Source: Candidatus Woesearchaeota archaeon UBA119 (GTDB lineage Archaea > Nanobdellota > Nanobdellia > Woesearchaeales > UBA119). From it: DNA of 5,867 bases. The stretch's first letter is position 1. Each line of letters starts with the position of its first letter. Positions 1-4,323 of this stretch are shown here, one piece after another. The stretch lies in contig DAWM01000048.1 of the NCBI GenBank assembly GCA_002505945.1, positions 6,167 to 12,033 on the forward strand. The letters run 5' to 3'. The translations under genes were made by a program, and so were the position numbers. The notes under the pieces were generated by a model, which did not search any database, was not told where the DNA came from, and saw nothing but the letters and a program-made list of their open reading frames with translations.

Positions 1-1
1 G

Positions 2-625
2 AAATTAATCAAGAAATGCTCTGAGAAGCTTAGGGAGTTGAAGTCTGTTGAAGAGCCGGACTGGGCCAAGCTGGTTAAGACTGGGCCTGGCAAGGAAAGG
101 CCTCCTGTTAATCCAGAATGGTGGTATGAGAGATGTGCTTCCATTCTAAGAAAGGTCTATATGTTGGGGCCGATTGGTGTTTCCAAGCTTAGAACCCTTT
201 ATGGTGCTAAGAAGAATAAAGGAGTAGAGCCAGAACACTTCTATAGGGCTAGTGGCAACCATATCAGAAAGATGCTTCAGCAGTTAGAGGCAGAGGGCTT
301 GGTTGAGCAGGTAAAGAAAGGCGTTCATAAGGGCCGTAAGGTAAGCGCTCAGGGGCAATCATTTTTAAGGAAGATTGGTTCAGAGGTTGTAGCAAGCGAG
401 GAAAAGAGCAAGAAAGAAGATAAGAAGGAAACCAAAAAGGAAAAGAGCGAACCAAAAGAGGAAGAAAAGAAGACAGAGAGGAAAAAGGATAAGAAGCCTG
501 ATACGGACAAGAAGGAAGACAAACCAAAGAAATCCAGTAAGAAAGATACCAAGTCATCTACTAAGAAGAAAAAGAGCTCTAAATCCTCTAAGAAAAGCAA
601 AAAGAAGAAAGAGGCGAAGAAGTAA
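2..625 (+). CDS. rps19e: Ribosomal protein S19e, 5' end outside window, with lysine-rich C-terminal tail
   Basis: Archaeal/eukaryotic-type small-subunit ribosomal protein S19e, a winged-helix protein of the 30S head. The frame is open to the window edge: the codons before position 38 read KLIKKCSEKLREL, matching the usual S19e N-terminus, so the TTG at 38 is not the start. About ten residues should lie upstream. Of 207 visible residues, the first ~130 form the S19e domain. Family landmarks are PDWAKLVKTG, KERPP, WWYERCASILRKVY, GPIGVSKLRTLYG, PEHFYRASGNHIRKMLQQLE and a final KGRKVSAQGQSFL. The last ~75 residues are an extra low-complexity tail, first mixed K/E/D and then K/S, about half lysine. 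Archaeal S19e is normally about 150 aa without such a tail. It is the first visible gene of a ribosomal protein operon, and its TAA touches the next ATG. Confidence 0.96.
   Translation, partial: KLIKKCSEKLRELKSVEEPDWAKLVKTGPGKERPPVNPEWWYERCASILRKVYMLGPIGVSKLRTLYGAKKNKGVEPEHFYRASGNHIRKMLQQLEAEGLVEQVKKGVHKGRKVSAQGQSFLRKIGSEVVASEEKSKKEDKKETKKEKSEPKEEEKKTERKKDKKPDTDKKEDKPKKSSKKDTKSSTKKKKSSKSSKKSKKKKEAKK
398..622 (+). other. Lysine-rich low-complexity tail of S19e (polypurine tract)
   Basis: This part of the S19e gene encodes about 75 residues with no globular pattern. Roughly half are lysine. Glu and Asp dominate the rest in the first half, Ser in the second half (repeats like KKSSKK and KSSKSSKKSKKKK). 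The coding strand is almost all A and G. The tail is probably disordered and could bind rRNA or other nucleic acid, which is inference. Confidence 0.85.
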
Positions 626-844
626 ATGCAGTCCAACCAGCTGATAAAAAGGATTTTGGATATCAAGAACGCTATGCTTAACTATGATTCAAAAAAGGCC
701 TTTTCTAGGCTCATGGAGAATTATGAGAATGATCAAAAGGTTCCTACAATTACTGCTAAAGATGATTCAAACGAATTGCTCATTGATTATACAAAGCGTT
801 TGATTGGGAACAAAGGGAACCAAGTCAGAAAGCAAAAGGATTAA
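626..844 (+). CDS. Unrecognised 72-aa protein in ribosomal operon
   Basis: I do not recognise this family. The ATG directly abuts the S19e TAA, and the TAA of this gene sits immediately before the SD of L39e, so it fills the gap exactly and is probably a real, translationally coupled gene. No GGTGA site precedes it. The product is soluble and charged, with a likely amphipathic helix in the first ~30 residues (NQLIKRILDIKNAML), a polar middle (ENDQKVPTITAKDD), a second helix (NELLIDYTKRLIG) and a basic end. In many archaea a PDCD5-family DNA-binding protein of ~110 aa lies between S19e and L39e. I cannot match PDCD5 motifs here, so it is either a highly diverged remnant or a replacement. Confidence applies to it being a gene, not to any function. 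Confidence 0.72.
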   Translation: MQSNQLIKRILDIKNAMLNYDSKKAFSRLMENYENDQKVPTITAKDDSNELLIDYTKRLIGNKGNQVRKQKD

Positions 845-848
845 GGTG
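845..848 (+). promoter_or_regulatory. Shine-Dalgarno site of L39e
   Basis: GGTG, starting right after the stop of the 72-aa gene, lies 7 bases before the ATG at 856. It fixes the start of this very short gene. Confidence 0.75.
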
Positions 849-855
849 CTTATTT

Positions 856-1029
856 ATGGGAAGAAATAAACATTTGTCAAAGAAGAAGGCTCTCGCAAAG
901 ATAAATCGCAGAACGAAATGGGCTCCATTCTGGACTGTTCTTAAGATATACGGCTCAGGCAGGAGAGTACATCCAATCAGGCATACTAGGTTGAAGAGAA
1001 GCTGGAGAAGAACCAAGTCAAAGATATAA
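856..1029 (+). CDS. rpl39e: Ribosomal protein L39e
   Basis: Large-subunit ribosomal protein L39e, a tiny basic protein that in known ribosomes lines part of the peptide exit tunnel in archaea and eukaryotes. The 57-residue product begins MGRNKHLSKKKALAKINR, has a central WAPFWTVLK matching the family's VPAWVIVKT region, and ends SWRRTKSKI, matching the family's HWRRTKLKV. Archaeal L39e is usually 50-51 aa. The extra residues fall between the conserved HP and the C-terminal WRRTK (about IRHTRLKR here), with a small YGSG change before it. SD GGTG lies at 845-848. It is flanked by the 72-aa gene and L31e in the expected S19e-L39e-L31e order, and only 11 bases separate it from L31e. Confidence 0.93.
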   Translation: MGRNKHLSKKKALAKINRRTKWAPFWTVLKIYGSGRRVHPIRHTRLKRSWRRTKSKI

Positions 1030-1040
1030 GGTGAACATAA

Positions 1041-1547
1041 ATGGCGGAAATTGAGAGGATTTATACTATTCCATTAAGAAGAGAATTCCTAAAGGTTCCT
1101 AAATATAAAAGGGCTAAGAAGTCGGTTAAGGCTGTGAAGGAGTTCTTAATCAAGCATATGAAGAGCACTGATGTTGCTGTTGGTAATTCTATTAATCTTG
1201 AGATATGGAAGCATGGGGCTGAGAATCCGCCGCATCATATCAAGGTTAGCGTTAAGAAGGAAAAGGATGGCAAGGTAAGGGCTGAGCTCTTTGGTGCTAA
1301 GCCAAAGAAGGAAGAAACTAAGAAAGAAAAGAAGGCTAAAAAGCAGGAAAAGGCAGAGAAGAAAAAAGAGCAGAAAGAGACAGAAAAGGAAAAGAAAGAA
1401 GAGCCCAAAGAAAAGAAGACAGAGATGGCTAAAGGAACTAAGACTAAACAGAAGAAGAACAAGCCAGCTGAGAAAACTAGCAAGAAGGCTGATAAGAAAG
1501 AGAGCAAGAAAGCCAAGTCATCCCGTAAGAAATCCTCGAAGGAGTAG
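1041..1547 (+). CDS. rpl31e: Ribosomal protein L31e with lysine-rich C-terminal tail
   Basis: Large-subunit ribosomal protein L31e, which sits near the peptide exit tunnel rim in known archaeal and eukaryotic ribosomes. Residues 1-84 form the normal domain: ERIYTIPLRREF, PKYKRAKKSVKAVKEFLIKHMK, LEIWKHGAENPPHHIKV and a final DGKVRAELF. Archaeal L31e normally ends there at about 80-95 aa. This protein is 168 aa because of a tail from about residue 87, K/E-rich first and K/S-rich at the end (KSSRKKSSKE). The ATG at 1041 is preceded by GGTGA at 1030-1034, which starts one base after the L39e TAA. It is the last gene of the cluster: the next gene is convergent, its stop only 14 bases away, so eIF6 and L18Ae, common neighbours in archaea, are not adjacent. 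Confidence 0.95.
   Translation: MAEIERIYTIPLRREFLKVPKYKRAKKSVKAVKEFLIKHMKSTDVAVGNSINLEIWKHGAENPPHHIKVSVKKEKDGKVRAELFGAKPKKEETKKEKKAKKQEKAEKKKEQKETEKEKKEEPKEKKTEMAKGTKTKQKKNKPAEKTSKKADKKESKKAKSSRKKSSKE
1299..1544 (+). other. Lysine-rich low-complexity tail of L31e (polypurine tract)
   Basis: About 82 residues following the L31e domain. Lysine is about half, with Glu and Gln in the first part and Ser, Thr and Ala in the last 40 residues. Composition and the K/E-to-K/S order parallel the S19e tail. The coding strand is strongly purine-rich. Confidence 0.85.
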
Positions 1548-1556
1548 AATATTCTA
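1545..1556. repeat. 12-bp perfect palindrome between convergent genes
   Basis: TAGAATATTCTA is its own reverse complement. It contains the L31e stop codon and lies in the 14-base gap before the stop of the opposite-strand gene. The bases after it on the + strand are T-rich. It may help end transcription from both sides, but the stem is short and AT-rich. Confidence 0.35.
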
Positions 1557-1561
1557 GTTTA

Positions 1562-1747
1562 TTATTTCTTCTGGAAGAACTTCAAGTATATTATAGGTAA
1601 AAGTCCCACTGTATTTAGAATAAACATAGCGATAAACCACTTCATCTGATTATTCTTAGCAGACTTCCATAATCCAATCCCTTTCCAGGCCGCATCCCAT
1701 ATTACTAAAGGAATCAGCCAGATAAGGGTTGTTGTTTGTAGCACCAT
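1562..1747 (-). CDS. DUF5652-like two-helix membrane protein
   Basis: A 61-aa membrane protein with two predicted transmembrane helices: roughly residues 6-27 (LIWLIPLVIWDAAWKGIGLW) and 37-58 (WFIAMFILNTVGLLPIIYLK). The spacing WKGIGLWKSAKNNQ-KWFI-ILNTVGLLPIIYL-FFQKK matches the DUF5652 pattern as I remember it, a family common in DPANN archaea and candidate-phyla bacteria and of unknown function. No GGTGA site stands at SD distance. The BRE/TATA element at 1771-1788 would place the transcription start at about 1748, essentially on the ATG, so the mRNA is probably leaderless. It is convergent with L31e and downstream of the methyltransferase on the same strand, but has its own promoter in the 58-bp gap. 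Confidence 0.82.
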   Translation of the reverse strand: MVLQTTTLIWLIPLVIWDAAWKGIGLWKSAKNNQMKWFIAMFILNTVGLLPIIYLKFFQKK

Positions 1748-1770
1748 GACCTAATTATTCCATAACTTTC

Positions 1771-1788
1771 TTAAATATCTTCCGATAA
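1771..1788 (-). promoter_or_regulatory. BRE/TATA promoter of the DUF5652-like gene (18-bp repeat copy 1)
   Basis: Read on the minus strand this is TTATCGGAAGATATTTAA: a BRE-like CGGAAG followed by the TATA-like ATATTTAA. The TATA centre is about 27 bp before the ATG at 1747, predicting a leaderless transcript. The same 18 bases occur at 2594-2611 in front of the methyltransferase. Confidence 0.65.
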
Positions 1789-1805
1789 AATTTATTATTC
1801 ACTAT

Positions 1806-2534
1806 CTAGATTTTTCTGCAAACAAACAAGACTCTCTTGGAATTCTTATCTAATACATTCCTGTCAAAGTCCTTAACCTCTAGTAACTCAAAATAATTCT
1901 TCAACTTTCGGGATATTACATCAACATCAAAGGATTTCTCTCTGATTATTTCATTGCGCAATTCATGTCCTTTTTTACCTGATTTACTAAAAATCCTAAT
2001 ATGCCAATACGCTTCATTATTCTTTCCTGGTTCTTTCTTGATTTTAAAACATTTATCCTCGGATTCTATTTCTTCAACTTTAGAATCCTTAAAAGTTTCA
2101 AACTTATATGGTGTATTGGCATCAAATATAAATAAGCCTTTATTAACTAAATTTTTCCTCACACTATCAAAGAATTTCATCCAGTCAGTCATTTTAAGTA
2201 GATGATTAATCGAATCAAAAACACAAAATATAACGTCAAATTTCTTTTTATAACTGAAATCACGCATATCCTGAACAGAAAATTGAATTGAATTGAATTT
2301 TTGCTTTGCGATTTTTATCATCTCAGTAGAGACATCGAGACCATAACATTCATATACATTCTTCATCCTACCTATTATATTTCCAGTGCCACAAGCAATT
2401 TCTAAGACTCTTCTCACATCAGACTTAAATCTCTCAATATTAGAACGGATGACAGAATAGAATTTTTCAGGATTATTATTAAGCTTGTCATATATCTCAG
2501 CAATGTTATTGTAACCCTCATCTATATTCTTCAT
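1806..2534 (-). CDS. Class I SAM-dependent methyltransferase
   Basis: A 242-aa cytoplasmic methyltransferase with a Rossmann-fold SAM-binding domain. Motif I is VLEIACGTGNI at residues 43-53. The ribose-binding acidic residue is in YGLDVSTEMI (D67). VQDMRDF (88-93) should contact the adenine, FDVIFCVFDSINHLL (99-113) is motif IV with the strand-4 loop, and GLFIFDANTPYKF (133-145) is strand 5. A DxNTPYKF motif is typical of Methyltransf_25-type small-molecule methyltransferases, so the substrate is likely a small molecule but cannot be read from sequence. The start is the ATG at 2534, because GGTGAG stands at SD distance; an upstream in-frame start at 2561 would put that SD inside the gene. 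The promoter at 2594-2611 gives a leader of about 35 bases. It is divergent from the GNAT gene at 2643. Confidence 0.9.
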   Translation of the reverse strand: MKNIDEGYNNIAEIYDKLNNNPEKFYSVIRSNIERFKSDVRRVLEIACGTGNIIGRMKNVYECYGLDVSTEMIKIAKQKFNSIQFSVQDMRDFSYKKKFDVIFCVFDSINHLLKMTDWMKFFDSVRKNLVNKGLFIFDANTPYKFETFKDSKVEEIESEDKCFKIKKEPGKNNEAYWHIRIFSKSGKKGHELRNEIIREKSFDVDVISRKLKNYFELLEVKDFDRNVLDKNSKRVLFVCRKI

Positions 2535-2537
2535 GTT

Positions 2538-2543
2538 CTCACC
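2538..2543 (-). promoter_or_regulatory. Shine-Dalgarno site of the methyltransferase
   Basis: On the minus strand this reads GGTGAG, three bases before the ATG at 2534. It decides between that ATG and an upstream in-frame start at 2561. Confidence 0.75.
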
Positions 2544-2590
2544 TTTTAATCCAAGAAACAATTAGGATCAGGCCCAAATAATTTGAATAG

Positions 2591-2611
2591 TTTTTAAATA
2601 TCTTCCGATAA
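2591..2611 (-). promoter_or_regulatory. Methyltransferase promoter (18-bp repeat copy 2), possibly bidirectional
   Basis: Bases 2594-2611 are identical to 1771-1788. On the minus strand they give BRE CGGAAG plus TATA ATATTTAA, with a transcription start expected near 2570. On the plus strand TTTTTAAATA (2591-2600) is also a fair TATA box, with a start near 2622, about 20 bases before the GNAT ATG at 2643. The AT core may therefore serve both divergent genes. Confidence 0.6.
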
Positions 2612-2642
2612 GTTAAAAAAAGAAAAGGCCTAAGAAAGAACT

Positions 2643-3089
2643 ATGGAAATCAGATCCCCTAAAACGGTCGGGGAATTTAAGCAATACTATGAGCTGAGAT
2701 GGCGGTTGCTTAGGAAGCCGTGGAAGCAGCCTAAGGGAAGCGAGAAGGATGACAAAGAAGATGAAGCATTTCATATCATTGCCAAAGAAAAAGATAAGAT
2801 AATTGGTGTTGGGAGGCTTCATTTTAATTCTGAAGATGAAGCCCAAGTCAGATATATGGCGGTTGATAAGGAATCCCAGGGAAAAGGAGTTGGAAGTAGG
2901 ATTCTGAAAGAATTAGAGGGGATAGCTGAGAAAAACGGGGCTAAAAGAATCGTGCTCAATGCGAGAGAGAGTGCAATTGAGTTCTATAAGAAAAATAATT
3001 ACAAAATAATTAAAAAAGGGCATACGCTTTTCGGCTCTATTAGGCATTACAAGATGAGTAAGTCTCTAAGAATCAATCAGAAGATTTAA
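2643..3089 (+). CDS. GNAT family N-acetyltransferase
   Basis: A 148-aa GCN5-related acetyltransferase that should transfer acetyl from acetyl-CoA to an amine; the substrate is unknown. Motif A, the CoA pyrophosphate site, is VRYMAVDKESQGKGVGSRIL (69-88), with the Q-x-x-G-x-G pattern at QGKGVG (79-84). Motif B is ARESAIEFYKKNNY (107-120). The N-terminal YELRWRLLRKPW (16-27) followed by GSEKDD is characteristic of a distinct small subfamily of single-domain GNATs. Its length is normal for a complete domain. No GGTGA site precedes the ATG, only a weak purine stretch (AAGAAAGA), so initiation may be on a short or leaderless mRNA. It is divergent from the methyltransferase, and its stop codon overlaps the TATA box of the next operon. 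Confidence 0.9.
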   Translation: MEIRSPKTVGEFKQYYELRWRLLRKPWKQPKGSEKDDKEDEAFHIIAKEKDKIIGVGRLHFNSEDEAQVRYMAVDKESQGKGVGSRILKELEGIAEKNGAKRIVLNARESAIEFYKKNNYKIIKKGHTLFGSIRHYKMSKSLRINQKI

Positions 3090-3093
3090 ATAG
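3083..3093 (+). promoter_or_regulatory. TATA box of the membrane protein/XRE operon
   Basis: GATTTAAATAG, preceded by purines resembling a BRE (CAGAA). It overlaps the TAA of the upstream GNAT gene. The predicted transcription start is near 3114, inside the paired repeats at 3098-3136. Confidence 0.55.
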
Positions 3094-3097
3094 TAAA

Positions 3098-3136
3098 TGT
3101 TATATCTTTCTAACATAATGTTAGATAATACTAACA
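3098..3136. promoter_or_regulatory. Tandem inverted-repeat operator, two TGTTA-N8-TAACA sites
   Basis: Copy 1 is TGTTATATCTTTCTAACA (3098-3115); copy 2 is TGTTAGATAATACTAACA (3119-3136). The 5-bp arms are identical in both copies, the 8-bp centres differ, and the copies start exactly 21 bp apart, two helical turns. The inner half-sites also form a perfect 7+1+7 palindrome at 3110-3124. The array lies between the TATA box and the SD and covers the predicted transcription start, the place expected for a repressor. The XRE regulator three genes downstream is the obvious candidate ligand, which is inference. Confidence 0.75.
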
Positions 3137-3139
3137 AAT

Positions 3140-3147
3140 GAGGTGAT
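3140..3147 (+). promoter_or_regulatory. Strong Shine-Dalgarno site of the membrane protein operon
   Basis: GAGGTGAT is a full match to the usual archaeal 16S 3' end (ATCACCTC) and lies 3 bases before the ATG at 3151. It is the strongest SD in the window and begins 3 bases after the second operator copy. Confidence 0.85.
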
Positions 3148-3150
3148 TTT

Positions 3151-3582
3151 ATGATAGGTAAACCAGAATGGTTTCAAAGAAGGAAGTATGGTGGATGGGG
3201 CATTTCTCCAAGAACCTGGCAGGGCTGGGTATATGCAGCTTTAATATTGGTCCCGTTCATTATCTTTCAGTCCTTACCTTATTGGAGCAATGAAACACGA
3301 TTACTGGTAACAGGGCTTTGGATAGCCTTCCTGCTGGTTGATGTTACTCATATTATGGTTACGTTGAGGAGAGATGAAAGGGAGCATAAAATAGAGTCAA
3401 TTGCAGAGAGAAATGCTGCCTGGTTTATGGTAACTGTTCTAGTAATAGGGATTGTTTATCAGATTATCTCATCTGCTCTGAGGGATAGTCTTGAAGTGAA
3501 TTGGTTTATGGTAGTTGCTCTCTTCGGAGGAGCGATAATCAAGACAATATCTAATGTTGTATTAGAGAAGAAAAAACTATAG
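3151..3582 (+). CDS. Four-helix membrane protein with DUF2178-like motif (operon gene 1)
   Basis: A 143-aa integral membrane protein of unknown function. The N-terminus EWFQRRKYGGWGISPRTWQGW (6-26) is rich in aromatic and basic residues. Four predicted transmembrane helices follow: about 26-43, 50-70, 89-108 and 117-136. Between helices 2 and 3 is a charged stretch, DEREHKIESIAERNAAW (75-91), resembling the DE-x-x-x-K-I...A-x-R-x-A-A motif of DUF2178 membrane proteins and of the next gene. The W-Q-G-W segment recurs in other small prokaryotic membrane proteins that I cannot assign to a function. The start is fixed by the GAGGTGAT SD. Its stop codon overlaps the SD of the next gene, so the two are translationally linked. 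Transcription is probably controlled by the operator at 3098-3136. Confidence 0.85.
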   Translation: MIGKPEWFQRRKYGGWGISPRTWQGWVYAALILVPFIIFQSLPYWSNETRLLVTGLWIAFLLVDVTHIMVTLRRDEREHKIESIAERNAAWFMVTVLVIGIVYQIISSALRDSLEVNWFMVVALFGGAIIKTISNVVLEKKKL

Positions 3583-3585
3583 GTG
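3582..3585 (+). promoter_or_regulatory. Shine-Dalgarno site of operon gene 2, overlapping a stop codon
   Basis: GGTG begins with the last base of the preceding TAG and lies 6 bases before the ATG at 3592. It supports that ATG rather than the GTG at 3583, which is itself part of the SD. Confidence 0.7.
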
Positions 3586-3591
3586 TTCAAA

Positions 3592-3990
3592 ATGAAGAAG
3601 CCAAGAAAAAGATACGCTATAACAATTGCTGTTGGGGCAATGATAATGCTCGTGGGCATTTTCCTAAATATGCTTGGCATTGCCTATGAAAAGATTGCAA
3701 GCAGTGGCATAATTACAGCTGGCATGGTAATGATTGTTATTGGGGTAATTGGAATGATTAAAAAGAAGGAAGGCCCAAATAAGGATGAACTCACAAGGAA
3801 GATTGCCGATAGGGCTGCTGCTTACAGCTGGGTAATAACCTTATTAGCACTACTGGCCGTGTTTTGGCTCAATCACTTTGAGGTTTTGGATTTTAGCGTT
3901 GATGCTGTTATTTCCATAACTTACGTGGTAATGATTGGAACTATGATATTCTTACAGCAATGGTTCTGGAGAAAAGGCTTAAAGAGATAG
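3592..3990 (+). CDS. DUF2178-like four-helix membrane protein (operon gene 2)
   Basis: A 132-aa membrane protein of unknown function. Predicted helices lie at about 8-30, 38-56, 78-95 and 104-122, with both ends basic (KKPRKR start, WRKGLKR end). The loop before helix 3 reads DELTRKIADRAAAYSWVITLL (65-85), the hallmark I associate with DUF2178, an uncharacterised family of predicted membrane proteins known largely from archaea. The same type of motif sits in the same place in operon gene 1, so the two may be diverged paralogs acting together, perhaps as a heteromer; that is inference. The start is the ATG at 3592, supported by GGTG at 3582-3585. One base separates its TAG from the XRE ATG. 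Confidence 0.85.
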   Translation: MKKPRKRYAITIAVGAMIMLVGIFLNMLGIAYEKIASSGIITAGMVMIVIGVIGMIKKKEGPNKDELTRKIADRAAAYSWVITLLALLAVFWLNHFEVLDFSVDAVISITYVVMIGTMIFLQQWFWRKGLKR

Positions 3991-3991
3991 A

Positions 3992-4183
3992 ATGAAAACA
4001 AGAATTAAGGAATATCGGGCAAAACACAATATGACACAGAATGAACTAGCAGAGAAGGTTGGTGTTAGGAGAGAGACAATTGTGTTCTTGGAGCAGGGAA
4101 AGTACATTCCCTCTCTAAAACTGGCTTATGATATTGCTGAGGTATTCAAGGCGAAGATTGAGGATTTATTTTCTTTTGATTAG
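3992..4183 (+). CDS. XRE-family helix-turn-helix regulator (operon gene 3)
   Basis: A 63-aa stand-alone DNA-binding domain of the Cro/CI (HTH_3) type. The helix-turn-helix spans about residues 14-34: MTQNELAEKVGVRRETIVFLE, with helix 2 QNELAEKV and recognition helix RRETIVFLE. The rest, GKYIPSLKLAYDIAEVFKAKIEDLF, is the standard end of this fold. There is no sensor domain. Proteins of this size (YozG-like) usually bind inverted repeats as dimers, and often sit beside small membrane protein genes. It follows the DUF2178-like gene by one base, with no clear SD, suggesting translational coupling. Being last in the operon and small, it probably represses its own operon through the paired sites at 3098-3136, with the membrane proteins possibly controlling it. 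That circuit is inference. Confidence 0.93.
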   Translation: MKTRIKEYRAKHNMTQNELAEKVGVRRETIVFLEQGKYIPSLKLAYDIAEVFKAKIEDLFSFD

Positions 4184-4270
4184 TCTGCTTGCTGTTCCTT
4201 TTCCTAAGCTCTTTGCTCTCTGATACCATTTCTTCTCTAGCTTTTTACTTCCTCTCATTCATTCTCATCT
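4184..4270 (+). terminator. Pyrimidine-rich stretch after the XRE operon, possible terminator
   Basis: The 87 bases after the XRE stop are strongly T/C-rich on the + strand with several T runs (TTCCTTTTCC, CTTTTTA). Archaeal termination commonly uses T-rich tracts without a hairpin, so the operon may end here. No single long T run marks a precise point. Confidence 0.4.
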
Positions 4271-4272
4271 TG

Positions 4273-4301
4273 TTATATAAGATAACCAAAAGGCATTTAA
4301 A
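4273..4301 (+). promoter_or_regulatory. Promoter of the TIM-barrel gene, two TATA candidates
   Basis: TTATATAA (4273-4280) is the best TATA match and predicts a start near 4303, leaving a 21-base leader without SD. ATTTAAA (4295-4301), preceded by purine-rich CCAAAAGG, predicts a start near 4324, exactly at the ATG, giving a leaderless mRNA. Either choice places transcription start downstream of the upstream TTG at 4189. Confidence 0.5.
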
Positions 4302-4323
4302 GTTTTTCAAAAGATTCAATAAA

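Noticed and set aside
38..625. TTG at 38 as the S19e start
   Set aside because: The frame is open to the window edge and upstream codons match the S19e N-terminus, so the true start is outside the window.
349..666. Minus-strand ORFs opposite the S19e tail (264-557, 349-666) and the L31e tail (1235-1516)
   Set aside because: They are the antisense reading of polypurine lysine codons (runs of Phe, Leu, Ser) and have no promoter or SD.
825..1016. Minus-strand ORF opposite L39e
   Set aside because: The + strand encodes a clear L39e with SD; the minus frame is a shadow.
1425..1547. Internal ATG in the L31e tail, as a separate 40-aa basic peptide
   Set aside because: No SD before it, and the surrounding low-complexity tail runs through it without a change in composition.
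1291..1557. 88-codon + strand ORF rich in Arg and Lys inside L31e
   Set aside because: It is a frame-shifted reading of the purine-rich tail; the L31e frame is continuous and recognisable.
3098..3136. The repeat pair as a CRISPR or short tandem repeat
   Set aside because: Only two copies with symmetric arms and variable centres located at a promoter; this fits an operator, not an array.
3583..3591. GTG at 3583 as the start of operon gene 2
   Set aside because: The GTG is part of the GGTG SD for the ATG at 3592.
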